DNA from: Crocinitomicaceae bacterium
GTDB taxonomy: Bacteria > Bacteroidota > Bacteroidia > Flavobacteriales_D > Crocinitomicaceae
Direction of reading: 5' to 3'
DNA length: 64,000 nt
Assembly: GCA_018402525.1 (NCBI GenBank)
Contig: JAGYIR010000014.1
Span: 1 to 64,000, forward strand
Below the pieces are notes generated by a model. The model did not search any database, was not told where the DNA came from, and was given only the letters and a program-made list of their open reading frames with translations. Both the position numbers and the translations under genes were made by a program. Shown piece by piece: positions 36,359 through 44,507 of this stretch. Each line of letters opens with the position of its first letter. Positions within the stretch are counted from its first letter, which is position 1.

Positions 36359-37936
36359 ATGAAAAAGTATTTTAATTTATTCGATCTTCAACAAAAAGTT
36401 GAATACAAAACTGAAATTTTATCAGGTCTTACCGTAGCTCTTGCGCTTGTTCCAGAGGCTGTTGCATTTGCACTACTTGCTGGACTTTCACCGTTAACTG
36501 GACTTTACGCAGCATTCATCATGGGAATTGTTACTGCCATTCTTGGCGGTCGACCTGGAATGATTTCTGGTGCTACAGGTGCGGTTGCAGTGGTTTTTCT
36601 TGGACTGATAGCCGTTTTAAAGGAAATGAACCCCGAAATTACGATCGATGAAATTACACAATATGTATTTGCCACTGTAATTCTAGCAGGTGTGCTTCAA
36701 ATTATTGCAGGTTTATTGAAATTAGGCAAGTTGATGCGTTTAGTGCCTCACCCCGTTATTTTTGGTTTTGTAAATGGATTGGCAATTATCATTTTCATGG
36801 CGCAATTGAGTCAATTTACCACGGACAGCACAGACCCGAACGCTCCATGGATGCAAGGTGCACAATTGTTTACTTTTGTTGGACTCGTGCTTGTTACCAT
36901 GTTAATCATCTGGGGATTACCAAAGCTCACAAAAATAATTCCTTCAGCATTGACAGCAATTCTCGTCATCTTTGGAATCGTATATTTCTTCAATATTGAG
37001 ACATCGACTGTTGGTGATATCGCTTCGGTAAAGGGTGGTTTCCCACCATTCAACTTCCCTGCCCTACCATTTACATTTGATACGCTCGTATTGATTTTTC
37101 CTTATGCAGCAATTGTGGCGGGTGTTGGACTTATAGAAAGTCTCTTGACACTGAACATCATTGATGAAATTACAGAAACACGCGGTCGTGGAAACAAGGA
37201 AGCAATTGCACAAGGAACAGCAAACATACTTTCTGGATTTTTATCTGGCATGGGTGGTTGCGCGATGATCGGTCAAAGTTTAATCAATATCTCATCAGGT
37301 GCTCGAGCACGTTTGTCTGGAATTGTTGCCGCAATTATGTTGTTAGTCTTCGTTATGTTTGGCTCAGGAATTATTGAAAAACTTCCCATGGCAGCGCTCA
37401 CAGGATTGATGATTATGGTGTCAATTGGAACCTTCGAATGGGCTAGCTTGCGAACTTTTAACAAAATGCCAAAATCTGATATACTTGTGATGGTAGTTGT
37501 GACACTTGTAACGGTATTCTTGCACAACCTCGCATTAGCCGTTCTTATTGGTGTCATCATTGCTGCCCTTGTTTTTGCTTGGGACAATGCTAAACGCATT
37601 CGCGCTAGAAAATATGTCGATAAAAATGGTGTTAAGCATTACGAAATCTACGGTCCACTTTTCTTTGGCTCTACACTCGTGTTTAGCGAGAAGTTTGATG
37701 TGCTGAATGATCCAGACGAAGTGATCATTGATTTCGCTGAAAGTCGAGTTGTTGACATGTCTGCCATTGAAGCATTGAACAAACTTACGGAACGCTACCA
37801 CAAAGCGGGCAAAAAGGTGCATTTACGACACCTCAGTCCGGATTGCAGGCAACTTCTGAAAGATGCAGATAAGATCATCGACGTTAACCTTATTGAAGAC
37901 CCCACTTATAAAATTGTGGTGGACGATTTGTCGTAA
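36359..37936 (+). CDS. SulP-family anion transporter with STAS domain
   Basis: A 525-aa inner-membrane transporter of the SLC26/SulP type. Residues 15-400 contain about 10-12 transmembrane helices with the family sequence LTVALALVPEAVAFALLAGLSPLTGLYAAF near the start and GATGAVAVVF. Residues 420-525 form the cytoplasmic STAS domain (EVIIDFAESRVVDMSAIEAL; Ser at the usual phosphorylation position). Family members move sulfate, bicarbonate, chloride or dicarboxylates; the ion here cannot be told. It has a long leader and a terminator and appears monocistronic. Confidence 0.93.
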   Translation: MKKYFNLFDLQQKVEYKTEILSGLTVALALVPEAVAFALLAGLSPLTGLYAAFIMGIVTAILGGRPGMISGATGAVAVVFLGLIAVLKEMNPEITIDEITQYVFATVILAGVLQIIAGLLKLGKLMRLVPHPVIFGFVNGLAIIIFMAQLSQFTTDSTDPNAPWMQGAQLFTFVGLVLVTMLIIWGLPKLTKIIPSALTAILVIFGIVYFFNIETSTVGDIASVKGGFPPFNFPALPFTFDTLVLIFPYAAIVAGVGLIESLLTLNIIDEITETRGRGNKEAIAQGTANILSGFLSGMGGCAMIGQSLINISSGARARLSGIVAAIMLLVFVMFGSGIIEKLPMAALTGLMIMVSIGTFEWASLRTFNKMPKSDILVMVVVTLVTVFLHNLALAVLIGVIIAALVFAWDNAKRIRARKYVDKNGVKHYEIYGPLFFGSTLVFSEKFDVLNDPDEVIIDFAESRVVDMSAIEALNKLTERYHKAGKKVHLRHLSPDCRQLLKDADKIIDVNLIEDPTYKIVVDDLS

Positions 37937-37970
37937 AATACCTTAAAGACTATGAATCCCTTATACATAT

Positions 37971-38010
37971 ACCTCTGTATTTTTTATTATGAACGACAGA
38001 GGTTTTTTAA
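37971..38010 (+). terminator. Intrinsic terminator after the SulP gene
   Basis: ACCTCTGT (37971-37978) pairs with ACAGAGGT (37996-38003) followed by TTTTT. Confidence 0.75.
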
Positions 38011-38090
38011 CGCACCAGTCTTAAAATACCATTGACTTATTTGAATAGTAATTTATTTTTTCAAATTGAATCTTCGAATCAAAATAAATC

Positions 38091-38098
38091 TACATTTG
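38091..38098 (+). promoter_or_regulatory. -7 promoter box of the small gene at 38103
   Basis: TACATTTG matches TAnnTTTG and ends 4 nt before the ATG. A TTG lies 22 nt upstream. Confidence 0.5.
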
Positions 38099-38102
38099 CT
38101 GT

Positions 38103-38468
38103 ATGAATAAGTGGATGAATTTCTTGTTTGCGTTACCATTATTGGTTGTGTATTTCATTGGAATACAGGCGCCAAACGTGAATGAAATTGACATCCCCAA
38201 TCATTCAATTGCGACCAATGATATAGTCACAGCTGGGAATTCAATTGACATCCCATTTCACCTACTTAGCTCTGAGAGTTCATCAAGTTGGGTTAGCTCA
38301 ACATTTAAAGTAAAGCAACAGTCATTTACTGTTAATTTTATTGTCATTGCTGTTTTTACAGAGCAAATCTATTATGCAGCGTTTTTCCAACGAAAACATA
38401 GTCTGCAAAACACAATTGCATCCTACCGCAACACATTAATTTTCTTTCCCTTTCATTATTTCTGGTAA
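38103..38468 (+). CDS. Small hypothetical membrane-associated protein
   Basis: 121 aa, not recognised. Residues 5-22 are a hydrophobic segment (signal or anchor), followed by a polar serine-rich stretch and a second hydrophobic stretch (FTVNFIVIAVFTEQIYYAAFF). A canonical -7 box with very short spacing directly precedes the ATG, which is the main reason to call this a gene. It lies before another unknown gene. Confidence 0.5.
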   Translation: MNKWMNFLFALPLLVVYFIGIQAPNVNEIDIPNHSIATNDIVTAGNSIDIPFHLLSSESSSSWVSSTFKVKQQSFTVNFIVIAVFTEQIYYAAFFQRKHSLQNTIASYRNTLIFFPFHYFW

Positions 38469-38563
38469 ACTGATTGCTTTTCCTGTCAAGCAGGATTTTT
38501 AATCTTTTTGAGGTGAAGAAGAACATCTCATAATTCAGTTTTACACAATTTTTTACCCAAATA

Positions 38564-39037
38564 ATGGACACAGCAACCCTAATAATATCGGCTATTCTAC
38601 TAGCCATCTGTATTCTGCCGTTTATTCTAATAAGCCGGAACCGCAAAAAAAATGAACAAGGACTAATGCAATCACTCCAAGATGAAGCACAAAAAGTTAA
38701 TTGCACCATCCAGGAACATGAGTTTTGTTGCAACATGATGATTGGTTTGGATAAGACTAACAACACCATCTTTTTTATCAAAAAAACCGACGTAAAGTGC
38801 GAACAATCGTTGATCGTTTTATCCGGCATCAAGCAGTGTGAATTGCTAAAAACACTCAGGAGCACACATGAACCCAATCAAATTGAAAAGCTAGCGCTAA
38901 ATTTCATTTCTAAAGATGATAAAGTAGCATGCGTAGTTTTAAATTTTTATGACTCAAACGAGCGATTTCAAATGAACGGTGAACTTCAAATGATTGAGAA
39001 ATGGCACAAAATAATTGTAAATAAACTAGAGCAATAG
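38564..39037 (+). CDS. Hypothetical membrane-anchored protein
   Basis: 157 aa, not recognised. One N-terminal transmembrane helix (residues 5-24, TLIISAILLAICILPFILI) followed by a basic stop-transfer segment (RNRKKN) and a soluble domain of about 120 residues with four cysteines and a mixed alpha/beta pattern (CCNMMIGLDKTNNTIFFIKK). It has an acceptable start and a terminator hairpin beyond the stop. The role is unknown. Confidence 0.65.
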   Translation: MDTATLIISAILLAICILPFILISRNRKKNEQGLMQSLQDEAQKVNCTIQEHEFCCNMMIGLDKTNNTIFFIKKTDVKCEQSLIVLSGIKQCELLKTLRSTHEPNQIEKLALNFISKDDKVACVVLNFYDSNERFQMNGELQMIEKWHKIIVNKLEQ

Positions 39038-39043
39038 TGAATT

Positions 39044-39080
39044 AGAAGCACATGTACTATGTGCATGTGCTTCTTTCTAT
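39044..39080 (+). terminator. Hairpin terminator after the 38564 gene
   Basis: AGAAGCACATG (39044-39054) pairs perfectly with CATGTGCTTCT (39064-39074); the tail TTCTAT is only weakly U-rich. Confidence 0.65.
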
Positions 39081-39212
39081 TGGTTTTGAATAGAAAACTT
39101 CCACTGGCTCCAAGTGTTTTATTTTGAAAGGAGTAAAGGAGATGAGCTCAATTTTTCTAACATTGAAATCCATTTTAGCTCTCTAAATTGACTAGAAGTT
39201 AATTATTTAACG

Positions 39213-39220
39213 TATATTTG
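39213..39220 (+). promoter_or_regulatory. -7 promoter box of the desaturase gene
   Basis: TATATTTG matches TAnnTTTG. A TTG at 39188-39190 is 22 nt upstream. The box is 43 nt before ATG 39264 and 4 nt before GTG 39225. Confidence 0.5.
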
Positions 39221-39263
39221 AAATGTGCGAGCATCAAAACTGGCTCGTATAAAGAAAACATTT

Positions 39264-40388
39264 ATGGTAGATATCCCAGTGGTTACGTTTAATGAAAGTG
39301 ACCAACCCGACTTTTATAAAGTTCTTAAAAAGAGAGTCAACGCTTATTTCAAAGAGAATAATATTTCCAAACATGCCAATTTAAATATGGTATTGAAAAC
39401 CATTTTTATGGTCACGGTTTATTTTACTCCACTCATTTTGATGATTATCGGCGTTATAACAACCTTTTGGCCTATGTTGCTTATGTGGGTGATTATGGGT
39501 TTTGGTATGGCCGGAATTGGTTTGGCTATTATGCACGATGCGAATCACGGTGCCTATTCAAAAAATCAAAAGGTTAATAATTTTGTTGGCTTTATTCTGA
39601 ACTTTATTGGTGGCTATCACTACAATTGGCGTATTCAACACAACGTACTTCATCATTCATTTACCAATGTAGATGGATTCGACGAAGATATTGAAAAACA
39701 AGGGATTGTGCGCTTTTCTCCAACGCAAGAACGAAAGGGGATTTTTAGGTTTCAAGTCTATTACACACCATTTTTATATGGTATTCTTACGCTATATTGG
39801 TTCTTATTCAAGGATATTGAGCAAACCATTCGTTACAATAAGAAAAATCTTTTGCAAACACAGGGATTAACCTTAAGAAAAGCGCTCATTCAAATCATTT
39901 TTCACAAAATCTGGTATTTTGGATTGACAATCATTCTGCCTATTTATGGCACAGGACTTCCTTGGTGGCACATTGCAATTGGATTTGTTGTGATGAATTT
40001 CATCTCAGGAATGATTTTAGCTTTGATTTTTCAATCTGCACACGTGATTGAGGACACTGAATTCTATAAAACAGATGAAAATGGTTGTGTTGAAAATAAC
40101 TGGGCAATTCACCAAATGAAAACGACAGCCAATTTTGCAAATGGTAGTATTTTCTTTTCTTGGTTTATCGGCGCTTTAAACTACCAAATCGAGCATCATC
40201 TGTTTCCAAATGTTTGTCACGTTCACTACAAAGATCTAGCGAAAATCGTAAAGAAGACCGCAGCAGAATACAATGTACCCTACCACGAGCATAAAACATT
40301 CTTCGGTGCATTAAAAAGCCACTTCACCCTGCTCCATCGATTGGGTACAGGCAAATACGATCGTGATTTAGCTGCTGCATCAGTTTAA
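39264..40388 (+). CDS. Membrane fatty acid desaturase
   Basis: About 374 aa di-iron desaturase acting on acyl lipids in the membrane. The three His boxes are present: HDANHG, HNVLHHSF and QIEHHLFPN, the last of the cytochrome-b5-type front-end/acyl-CoA desaturase group. About four to five transmembrane helices surround them. The start at ATG 39264 (MVDIPVVTFNESD...) agrees with the N-terminus usual for Bacteroidetes members; GTG 39225 would add 13 residues. It controls membrane fluidity by family; the double-bond position is unknown. Confidence 0.9.
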   Translation: MVDIPVVTFNESDQPDFYKVLKKRVNAYFKENNISKHANLNMVLKTIFMVTVYFTPLILMIIGVITTFWPMLLMWVIMGFGMAGIGLAIMHDANHGAYSKNQKVNNFVGFILNFIGGYHYNWRIQHNVLHHSFTNVDGFDEDIEKQGIVRFSPTQERKGIFRFQVYYTPFLYGILTLYWFLFKDIEQTIRYNKKNLLQTQGLTLRKALIQIIFHKIWYFGLTIILPIYGTGLPWWHIAIGFVVMNFISGMILALIFQSAHVIEDTEFYKTDENGCVENNWAIHQMKTTANFANGSIFFSWFIGALNYQIEHHLFPNVCHVHYKDLAKIVKKTAAEYNVPYHEHKTFFGALKSHFTLLHRLGTGKYDRDLAAASV

Positions 40389-40452
40389 CAGTCGTTTTCC
40401 TTTTTTAACGATTATTAGGGGAATTCATACCCATATCCCTTGTTCAAACCTT

Positions 40453-40460
40453 TAGTTTTG
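40453..40460 (+). promoter_or_regulatory. -7 promoter box of the M23/LysM peptidase gene
   Basis: TAGTTTTG matches TAnnTTTG and ends 22 nt before ATG 40483. No clear -33. Confidence 0.45.
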
Positions 40461-40482
40461 CATTGAATATTTGAATGATCCT

Positions 40483-41340
40483 ATGAGAATTTTTAGTGTG
40501 CTTGTGTTTTTTACCTTTATTTCTACTTTCGGCTTTTCTAATGTTGACATCGTGTATCGCCCTAATGATGTGCTGAAAGACGACAGCATCAAAGTAAAAA
40601 AAAGGCCAGCTAAAACTTTTTATGATACTTCGGCTATCTTCAGAGAGAACTGGGAAAATCAACTCACATTTAGCTATAAGACAAAGTCTTTCAAAGCATC
40701 TAAAACGATTTGCTTTACGGACTCCATTCACGGATACAGTTATCCGATTGAAAAAAGGATGACCTCTGGTTTTGGAAAAAGACATCATTCGCACCATAAC
40801 GGCATTGACATTCCTTTAAATACTGGAGATAAAATCGTTGCAGTTTTTGACGGGAAAGTCCGTTACGCCAAATACAACAGCGGAGGTTTCGGTAATCTTG
40901 TAATCATTCGCCATGTGAATGGATTGGAAACTTATTATGCCCATTTATCGCGCATCAAAGTGAAACCGAATCAAATCGTAAAAGCCGGACAAGTAATTGG
41001 CTTAGGAGGAAATACAGGACGCTCTTACGGTGCGCACCTGCACTTCGAAGTTCGTTATCAAGACAAGCCATTAAATCCAGAAATGATATTTGATACGCAA
41101 GATTTTTGTTTGCGAGAAGATGTGGCAATGGTTGGTGAGTTGACTCAAAAAAGAACAATTCAACACCGTTCCAATGAGCAATTTGACATGGCCTCAACAA
41201 ACATCTATCGCATCGAAAAGGGTGACACACTCTCTAAAATTGCTCAAAAAACTGGAAAAAGTATTGATGAATTGTGTGATTTAAACGGAATATCTAGGAG
41301 CTCAGTTTTACAAATAGGGCAGAAACTCCGTATCAATTAA
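40483..41340 (+). CDS. M23-family peptidoglycan endopeptidase with C-terminal LysM
   Basis: A 285-aa exported protein. After a signal (residues 1-16), a spacer leads to an M23 (LytM-like) domain: SGFGKRHHSHHNGIDIP contains the first zinc ligands (H...D) and YGAHLHFEVRY the second HxH. The last 45 residues form a LysM domain (YRIEKGDTLSKIAQKTG...QIGQKLRIN) that binds peptidoglycan. A role in cell wall remodelling or division is likely. ATG 40483 is preferred to the upstream TTG. Its stop overlaps the stop of the convergent gene in TTAA. Confidence 0.9.
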   Translation: MRIFSVLVFFTFISTFGFSNVDIVYRPNDVLKDDSIKVKKRPAKTFYDTSAIFRENWENQLTFSYKTKSFKASKTICFTDSIHGYSYPIEKRMTSGFGKRHHSHHNGIDIPLNTGDKIVAVFDGKVRYAKYNSGGFGNLVIIRHVNGLETYYAHLSRIKVKPNQIVKAGQVIGLGGNTGRSYGAHLHFEVRYQDKPLNPEMIFDTQDFCLREDVAMVGELTQKRTIQHRSNEQFDMASTNIYRIEKGDTLSKIAQKTGKSIDELCDLNGISRSSVLQIGQKLRIN

Positions 41341-41933
41341 TCGACGATAAATTTCCCCAGAATCTTTCTTTTGAGGGTTTCGATCTCAAAATAATAGATG
41401 CCCGAAGCAAATAATGTTTTCGATAGGTTAAATTTCTCTGTGATTGTCGTTTCGGTATGCCTGAGATTTCCATGCGCATTGAAAATACGAATTACTGCCT
41501 CTTTCGATCCATCGTTGCTAAACAACAATTCGCTAGTGTCTGAAATCGGATTGGGTCGAAGGATATAGTTATCACCGCTCAAGTCCCAAACTTCGACTGA
41601 AGTTGTATATGTGTAACCGAGCGCACCAAGTCTCAGTCGATAATAGTTCACTGCATTTTTTTCGGGAAACGCATGTGTGAAATTATAAGAGATGGATGCT
41701 TCAGGACTTCCACAAATTCCTTCAATATCGCCAATCTTTGTAAAATTGATTCCATCAATCGATTGGAACACATCAATTCCGTTGCAGGTATTGCCCTGTG
41801 TCAACGTCCAAGTCAGTAATACTTTTTTGTTGAACTCGGACGCTGTTAAATCTGGCACAGCTTCTTCATTTTGAGAGAACACAACCATCACATTACAGCA
41901 AAACAGAAGAAAAAATAGAATTCGTAATTTCAT
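41337..41933 (-). CDS. Short secreted protein with T9SS type A sorting domain
   Basis: A 198-aa exported protein. Signal peptide 1-20 (ending FSQ). Residues 25-110 form a fibronectin type III-like domain (FNKKVLLTWTLTQGNTCNGIDVFQSIDG..., typical of surface adhesion modules) with a Cys pair. Residues 118-198 are a T9SS type A sorting domain (YILRPNPISDTSELLF... GIYYFEIETLKRKILGKFIVD). It converges with the M23 gene; the two stops overlap by 4 nt. Function unknown. Confidence 0.83.
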   Translation of the reverse strand: MKLRILFFLLFCCNVMVVFSQNEEAVPDLTASEFNKKVLLTWTLTQGNTCNGIDVFQSIDGINFTKIGDIEGICGSPEASISYNFTHAFPEKNAVNYYRLRLGALGYTYTTSVEVWDLSGDNYILRPNPISDTSELLFSNDGSKEAVIRIFNAHGNLRHTETTITEKFNLSKTLFASGIYYFEIETLKRKILGKFIVD

Positions 41934-41974
41934 TACCTTTTAAAACGTATTACTTTCGAGTTTCTTACATATCA

Positions 41975-42010
41975 CAAAAAAAAAGCGACCTCATTGCTGA
42001 AGTCGCTTCC
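41975..42010 (-). terminator. Intrinsic terminator for the rhodanese gene
   Basis: On the minus strand GAAGCGAC and GTCGCTT pair (42008..41983) and a T-run of about eight follows (A-run 41975-41984 on +). Confidence 0.72.
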
Positions 42011-42028
42011 TACACATAACTTAACGTA

Positions 42029-42286
42029 TTACAACGCTTGGCTGAGTTTACCGTTTAACTCTAACCAGCCACCACCATTTTCACAATCAAGACCTTTCGC
42101 CTTGAAATATTGTGTGGCTTGTCCACTTCTTCCTCCACTTAGGCAGCAAAAAAGTATTGGCCCTTCCATTTCCATAATTTCGTCCGATCGTTCGACAACC
42201 TCCTGTAAAGGAATATTGATCGACCCAGCTATGTTTCCTGATGCAAATTCTTCACGCGATCTAACGTCTACAATTGTATAATCCAT
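42029..42286 (-). CDS. Single-domain rhodanese-like sulfurtransferase
   Basis: An 85-aa minimal rhodanese. YTIVDVRSREEFASGNIAGSINIPL is the N-terminal consensus. The active loop CLSGGRS holds the catalytic Cys48, directly preceded by Cys47 (FCCLSGGRS), which is unusual. No signal peptide is present. The domain relays sulfane sulfur; the partner is unknown. It has its own promoter box and terminator. Confidence 0.9.
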   Translation of the reverse strand: MDYTIVDVRSREEFASGNIAGSINIPLQEVVERSDEIMEMEGPILFCCLSGGRSGQATQYFKAKGLDCENGGGWLELNGKLSQAL

Positions 42287-42305
42287 TTTCTTTAGTTTTT
42301 ATTGA

Positions 42306-42313
42306 CAAATTTA
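42306..42313 (-). promoter_or_regulatory. -7 promoter box of the rhodanese gene
   Basis: TAAATTTG on the minus strand matches TAnnTTTG, 19 nt before the ATG. Confidence 0.5.
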
Positions 42314-42369
42314 CAAAGCCTATTGATACTGTTGTGGAACATAAGTTACATTTCCAATTGAGTTGAAAA

Positions 42370-43056
42370 CTACTGGCGTAATTCCGATTCAAAAAACTGC
42401 CACAAAGGGTCGTTTGGTAATGGTGCTGTTATTTGAATTAACTCCTTCGAAGTAGGATGTGAAAACTCCAAATGACGAGCGTGCAAGTGAATCGATGCAT
42501 CTTTATTGGACCTCTTTGCGCCGTACTTCACATCCCCTTTAATCGTGCAACCAATCGTTGCTAGTTGACAGCGAATCTGGTGGTGACGACCTGTTTCCAA
42601 TTGAATTTCTACCAAATGATAATTATCCGATGAAAGAAGAAGTTTGTACGAAAGTACTGCTCTTTTGGAGCCCGTTGTTTCATCTTTCGAAGCGTACGAT
42701 TTATTCTGCTTCTCGTTTTTCTTTAGAAAGTGAACAAGTTTACCTTCTTTTGGCTCAGGAACTGACTCCACAACGGCCCAATAGATTTTCTTAGTCGATT
42801 TCTCCCTGAACTGCTCATTGAGACGTGTCAATCCCTTACTCGTTCGAGCAAAAACCAAGGCACCACTGGTAGGTCTATCTAGGCGATGAACCACACCGCA
42901 AAAAACATTTCCTTGTTTATTGAATTTCTCTGCCAGGTAAAGTTTTACCTTTTCAGCAAGCGTTTCATCTCCCGTTTTATCGCCTTGTACGATGTCCGAA
43001 GGTTGCTTGTTGACAACAATCGTATGATTATCAATATGAAGAACTTGGATACTCAA
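42370..43056 (-). CDS. RluA-family RNA pseudouridine synthase
   Basis: A 228-aa pseudouridine synthase of the RluA/RsuA-like D-type family. The catalytic motif VVHRLDRPTSGALVFARTSKGL holds the nucleophilic Asp in HRLDRPTSG. LETGRHHQIRCQL is the second conserved RNA-binding segment. It lacks an N-terminal S4 domain. The RNA target cannot be assigned. It follows panB by 2 nt, so they form one mRNA. Confidence 0.9.
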   Translation of the reverse strand: MSIQVLHIDNHTIVVNKQPSDIVQGDKTGDETLAEKVKLYLAEKFNKQGNVFCGVVHRLDRPTSGALVFARTSKGLTRLNEQFREKSTKKIYWAVVESVPEPKEGKLVHFLKKNEKQNKSYASKDETTGSKRAVLSYKLLLSSDNYHLVEIQLETGRHHQIRCQLATIGCTIKGDVKYGAKRSNKDASIHLHARHLEFSHPTSKELIQITAPLPNDPLWQFFESELRQ

Positions 43057-43058
43057 GA

Positions 43059-43874
43059 TTAATATTGTTCATCTTCATTCGGGAAGTCGCCTGATTTAAC
43101 ATCTTCGATATATCGGTGAAAAGAACCGAGCATTTCTTGAAACAAATTGTGGTACTTGCGCAAAAATCGTGGACTGAATTCATTGTTAATTCCCAACATA
43201 TCGTGAACAACAAGTACTTGACCATCGACACCTCCTCCAGCTCCAATTCCAATAATAGGAATGGTTAATTCTTTTGCGACACGAGCTGCCAAATCCGCTG
43301 GAATTTTTTCCAATACGATGGCAAAACAACCCGCTTCTTCCAATGCTTTTGCATCTTCAATCAACCGTTGTGCTTCATCTTTTTCTTGCGCACGAACGAC
43401 ATACGTTCCAAACTTATAAATAGATTGAGGTGTTAACCCTAAATGTCCCATTACTGGAATACCAGCCGTTAAAATACGTGTAATCGATTCTAAGATTTCT
43501 TGTCCACCTTCCAATTTTACTGCATGACCGCCAGATTCCTTCATTATGCGAATTGCACTTGATAAAGCCTCCTTTGAATTCCCTTGGTACGAACCGAAAG
43601 GCATATCCACAACAACAAGCGCACGTGATACACCTCGAACAACTGAAGACGCATGGTAGATCATTTGATCCAACGTAATTGGCAATGTGGTTTCATGTCC
43701 CGCCATAACATTCGACGCTGAATCTCCAACGAGAATTACATCAATTCCAGCGGTATCTATAATTCGTGCCATGGTAAAATCATAGCCGGTAAGCATACTT
43801 ATTTTTTCTCCGTCGTTCTTCATTTGTTGAAGCACGTGGGTCGTTACTTTCTTTACGTTGTGATGTACAGACAT
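43059..43874 (-). CDS. panB: 3-methyl-2-oxobutanoate hydroxymethyltransferase
   Basis: First step of pantothenate synthesis: ketopantoate from alpha-ketoisovalerate and methylene-THF. The [15 protein letters not shown] motif (metal-binding Asp), [32 protein letters not shown], and [16 protein letters not shown] are the family landmarks. The 271-aa length is normal. The -7 box TAGTTTTG lies 27 nt before the ATG. First gene of a unit with the pseudouridine synthase; panC and panD are not in the window. Confidence 0.95.
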   Translation of the reverse strand: MSVHHNVKKVTTHVLQQMKNDGEKISMLTGYDFTMARIIDTAGIDVILVGDSASNVMAGHETTLPITLDQMIYHASSVVRGVSRALVVVDMPFGSYQGNSKEALSSAIRIMKESGGHAVKLEGGQEILESITRILTAGIPVMGHLGLTPQSIYKFGTYVVRAQEKDEAQRLIEDAKALEEAGCFAIVLEKIPADLAARVAKELTIPIIGIGAGGGVDGQVLVVHDMLGINNEFSPRFLRKYHNLFQEMLGSFHRYIEDVKSGDFPNEDEQY

Positions 43875-43901
43875 AATTTCAATATTTTAATCAAAACTAA
43901 G

Positions 43902-43909
43902 TAAAACTA
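43902..43909 (-). promoter_or_regulatory. -7 promoter box of panB
   Basis: TAGTTTTG on the minus strand matches TAnnTTTG, 27 nt before the ATG at 43874. Confidence 0.5.
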
Positions 43910-44082
43910 ATGTCTCCACCATGAAATTGCGCTTCTTAGCGAAGAAGTTTTTGAAAATGACCTATTACAACCATGAAATAATCGTAATTTTGTCAAAAAA
44001 ATATTTGAAAGGAGTGTTTGTTTCGGATTTAATTCGTAATATTGCACCCCGTTTTAAACGGAATAATAAGAAATTTAGCGAC

Positions 44083-44439
44083 ATGGATATAATAAAAGAA
44101 CTTCAAAACGATCTGACAGAAAGCAATAATCTTCCAGTATTTTCTAGTGGAGATACAATTACTGTTTCGTACAAAATTAAGGAGGGTAACAAGGAGCGTA
44201 TTCAGCAATTCCAAGGAGTTGTTTTGCAACGCAAAGGATCAGGAGCGACGGAGACGTTTACAATTCGTAAAATGTCAGGTAACGTTGGAGTAGAGCGTAT
44301 TATGCCAGTTAACTCACCATTTATTGAGAGTATTACAGTAAATAAAAGAGGTCAAGTACGTAGAGCTCGTATTTTCTACTTTAGAGAAAGAACAGGTAAA
44401 TCTGCTCGTATCAAGGAGAAAAGAGTTTTCACAAAATAA
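44083..44439 (+). CDS. rplS: Large-subunit ribosomal protein bL19
   Basis: Protein at the 30S-50S interface. The 118 aa begin [16 protein letters not shown] and include [33 protein letters not shown] and [21 protein letters not shown], both family signatures. ATG 44083 is the family start: the open frame extends upstream to 43921 but that part ([10 protein letters not shown]...) has no match to L19. A strong terminator follows. Confidence 0.95.
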   Translation: MDIIKELQNDLTESNNLPVFSSGDTITVSYKIKEGNKERIQQFQGVVLQRKGSGATETFTIRKMSGNVGVERIMPVNSPFIESITVNKRGQVRRARIFYFRERTGKSARIKEKRVFTK

Positions 44440-44460
44440 ACTTCATTCAACGAAATATAC

Positions 44461-44497
44461 GAAAGCCTTTGGTCATTTGACTGAAGGCTTTTTTTAT
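44461..44497 (+). terminator. Intrinsic terminator after rplS
   Basis: AAGCCTTTGGTCA (44463-44475) pairs with TGACTGAAGGCTT (44478-44490), with one mismatch, and a T-run follows. The T-run meets the promoter of the next gene. Confidence 0.85.
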
Positions 44498-44504
44498 ATA
44501 TTTG
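44497..44504 (+). promoter_or_regulatory. -7 promoter box of the GH25 gene
   Basis: TATATTTG matches TAnnTTTG and ends 3 nt before the ATG at 44508, the shortest spacing seen. A TTG lies 17 nt upstream inside the rplS terminator. Confidence 0.5.
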
Positions 44505-44507
44505 AGT

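Noticed and set aside
43921-44082. N-terminal extension of bL19
   Set aside because: No similarity to ribosomal L19; ATG 44083 matches the family start.
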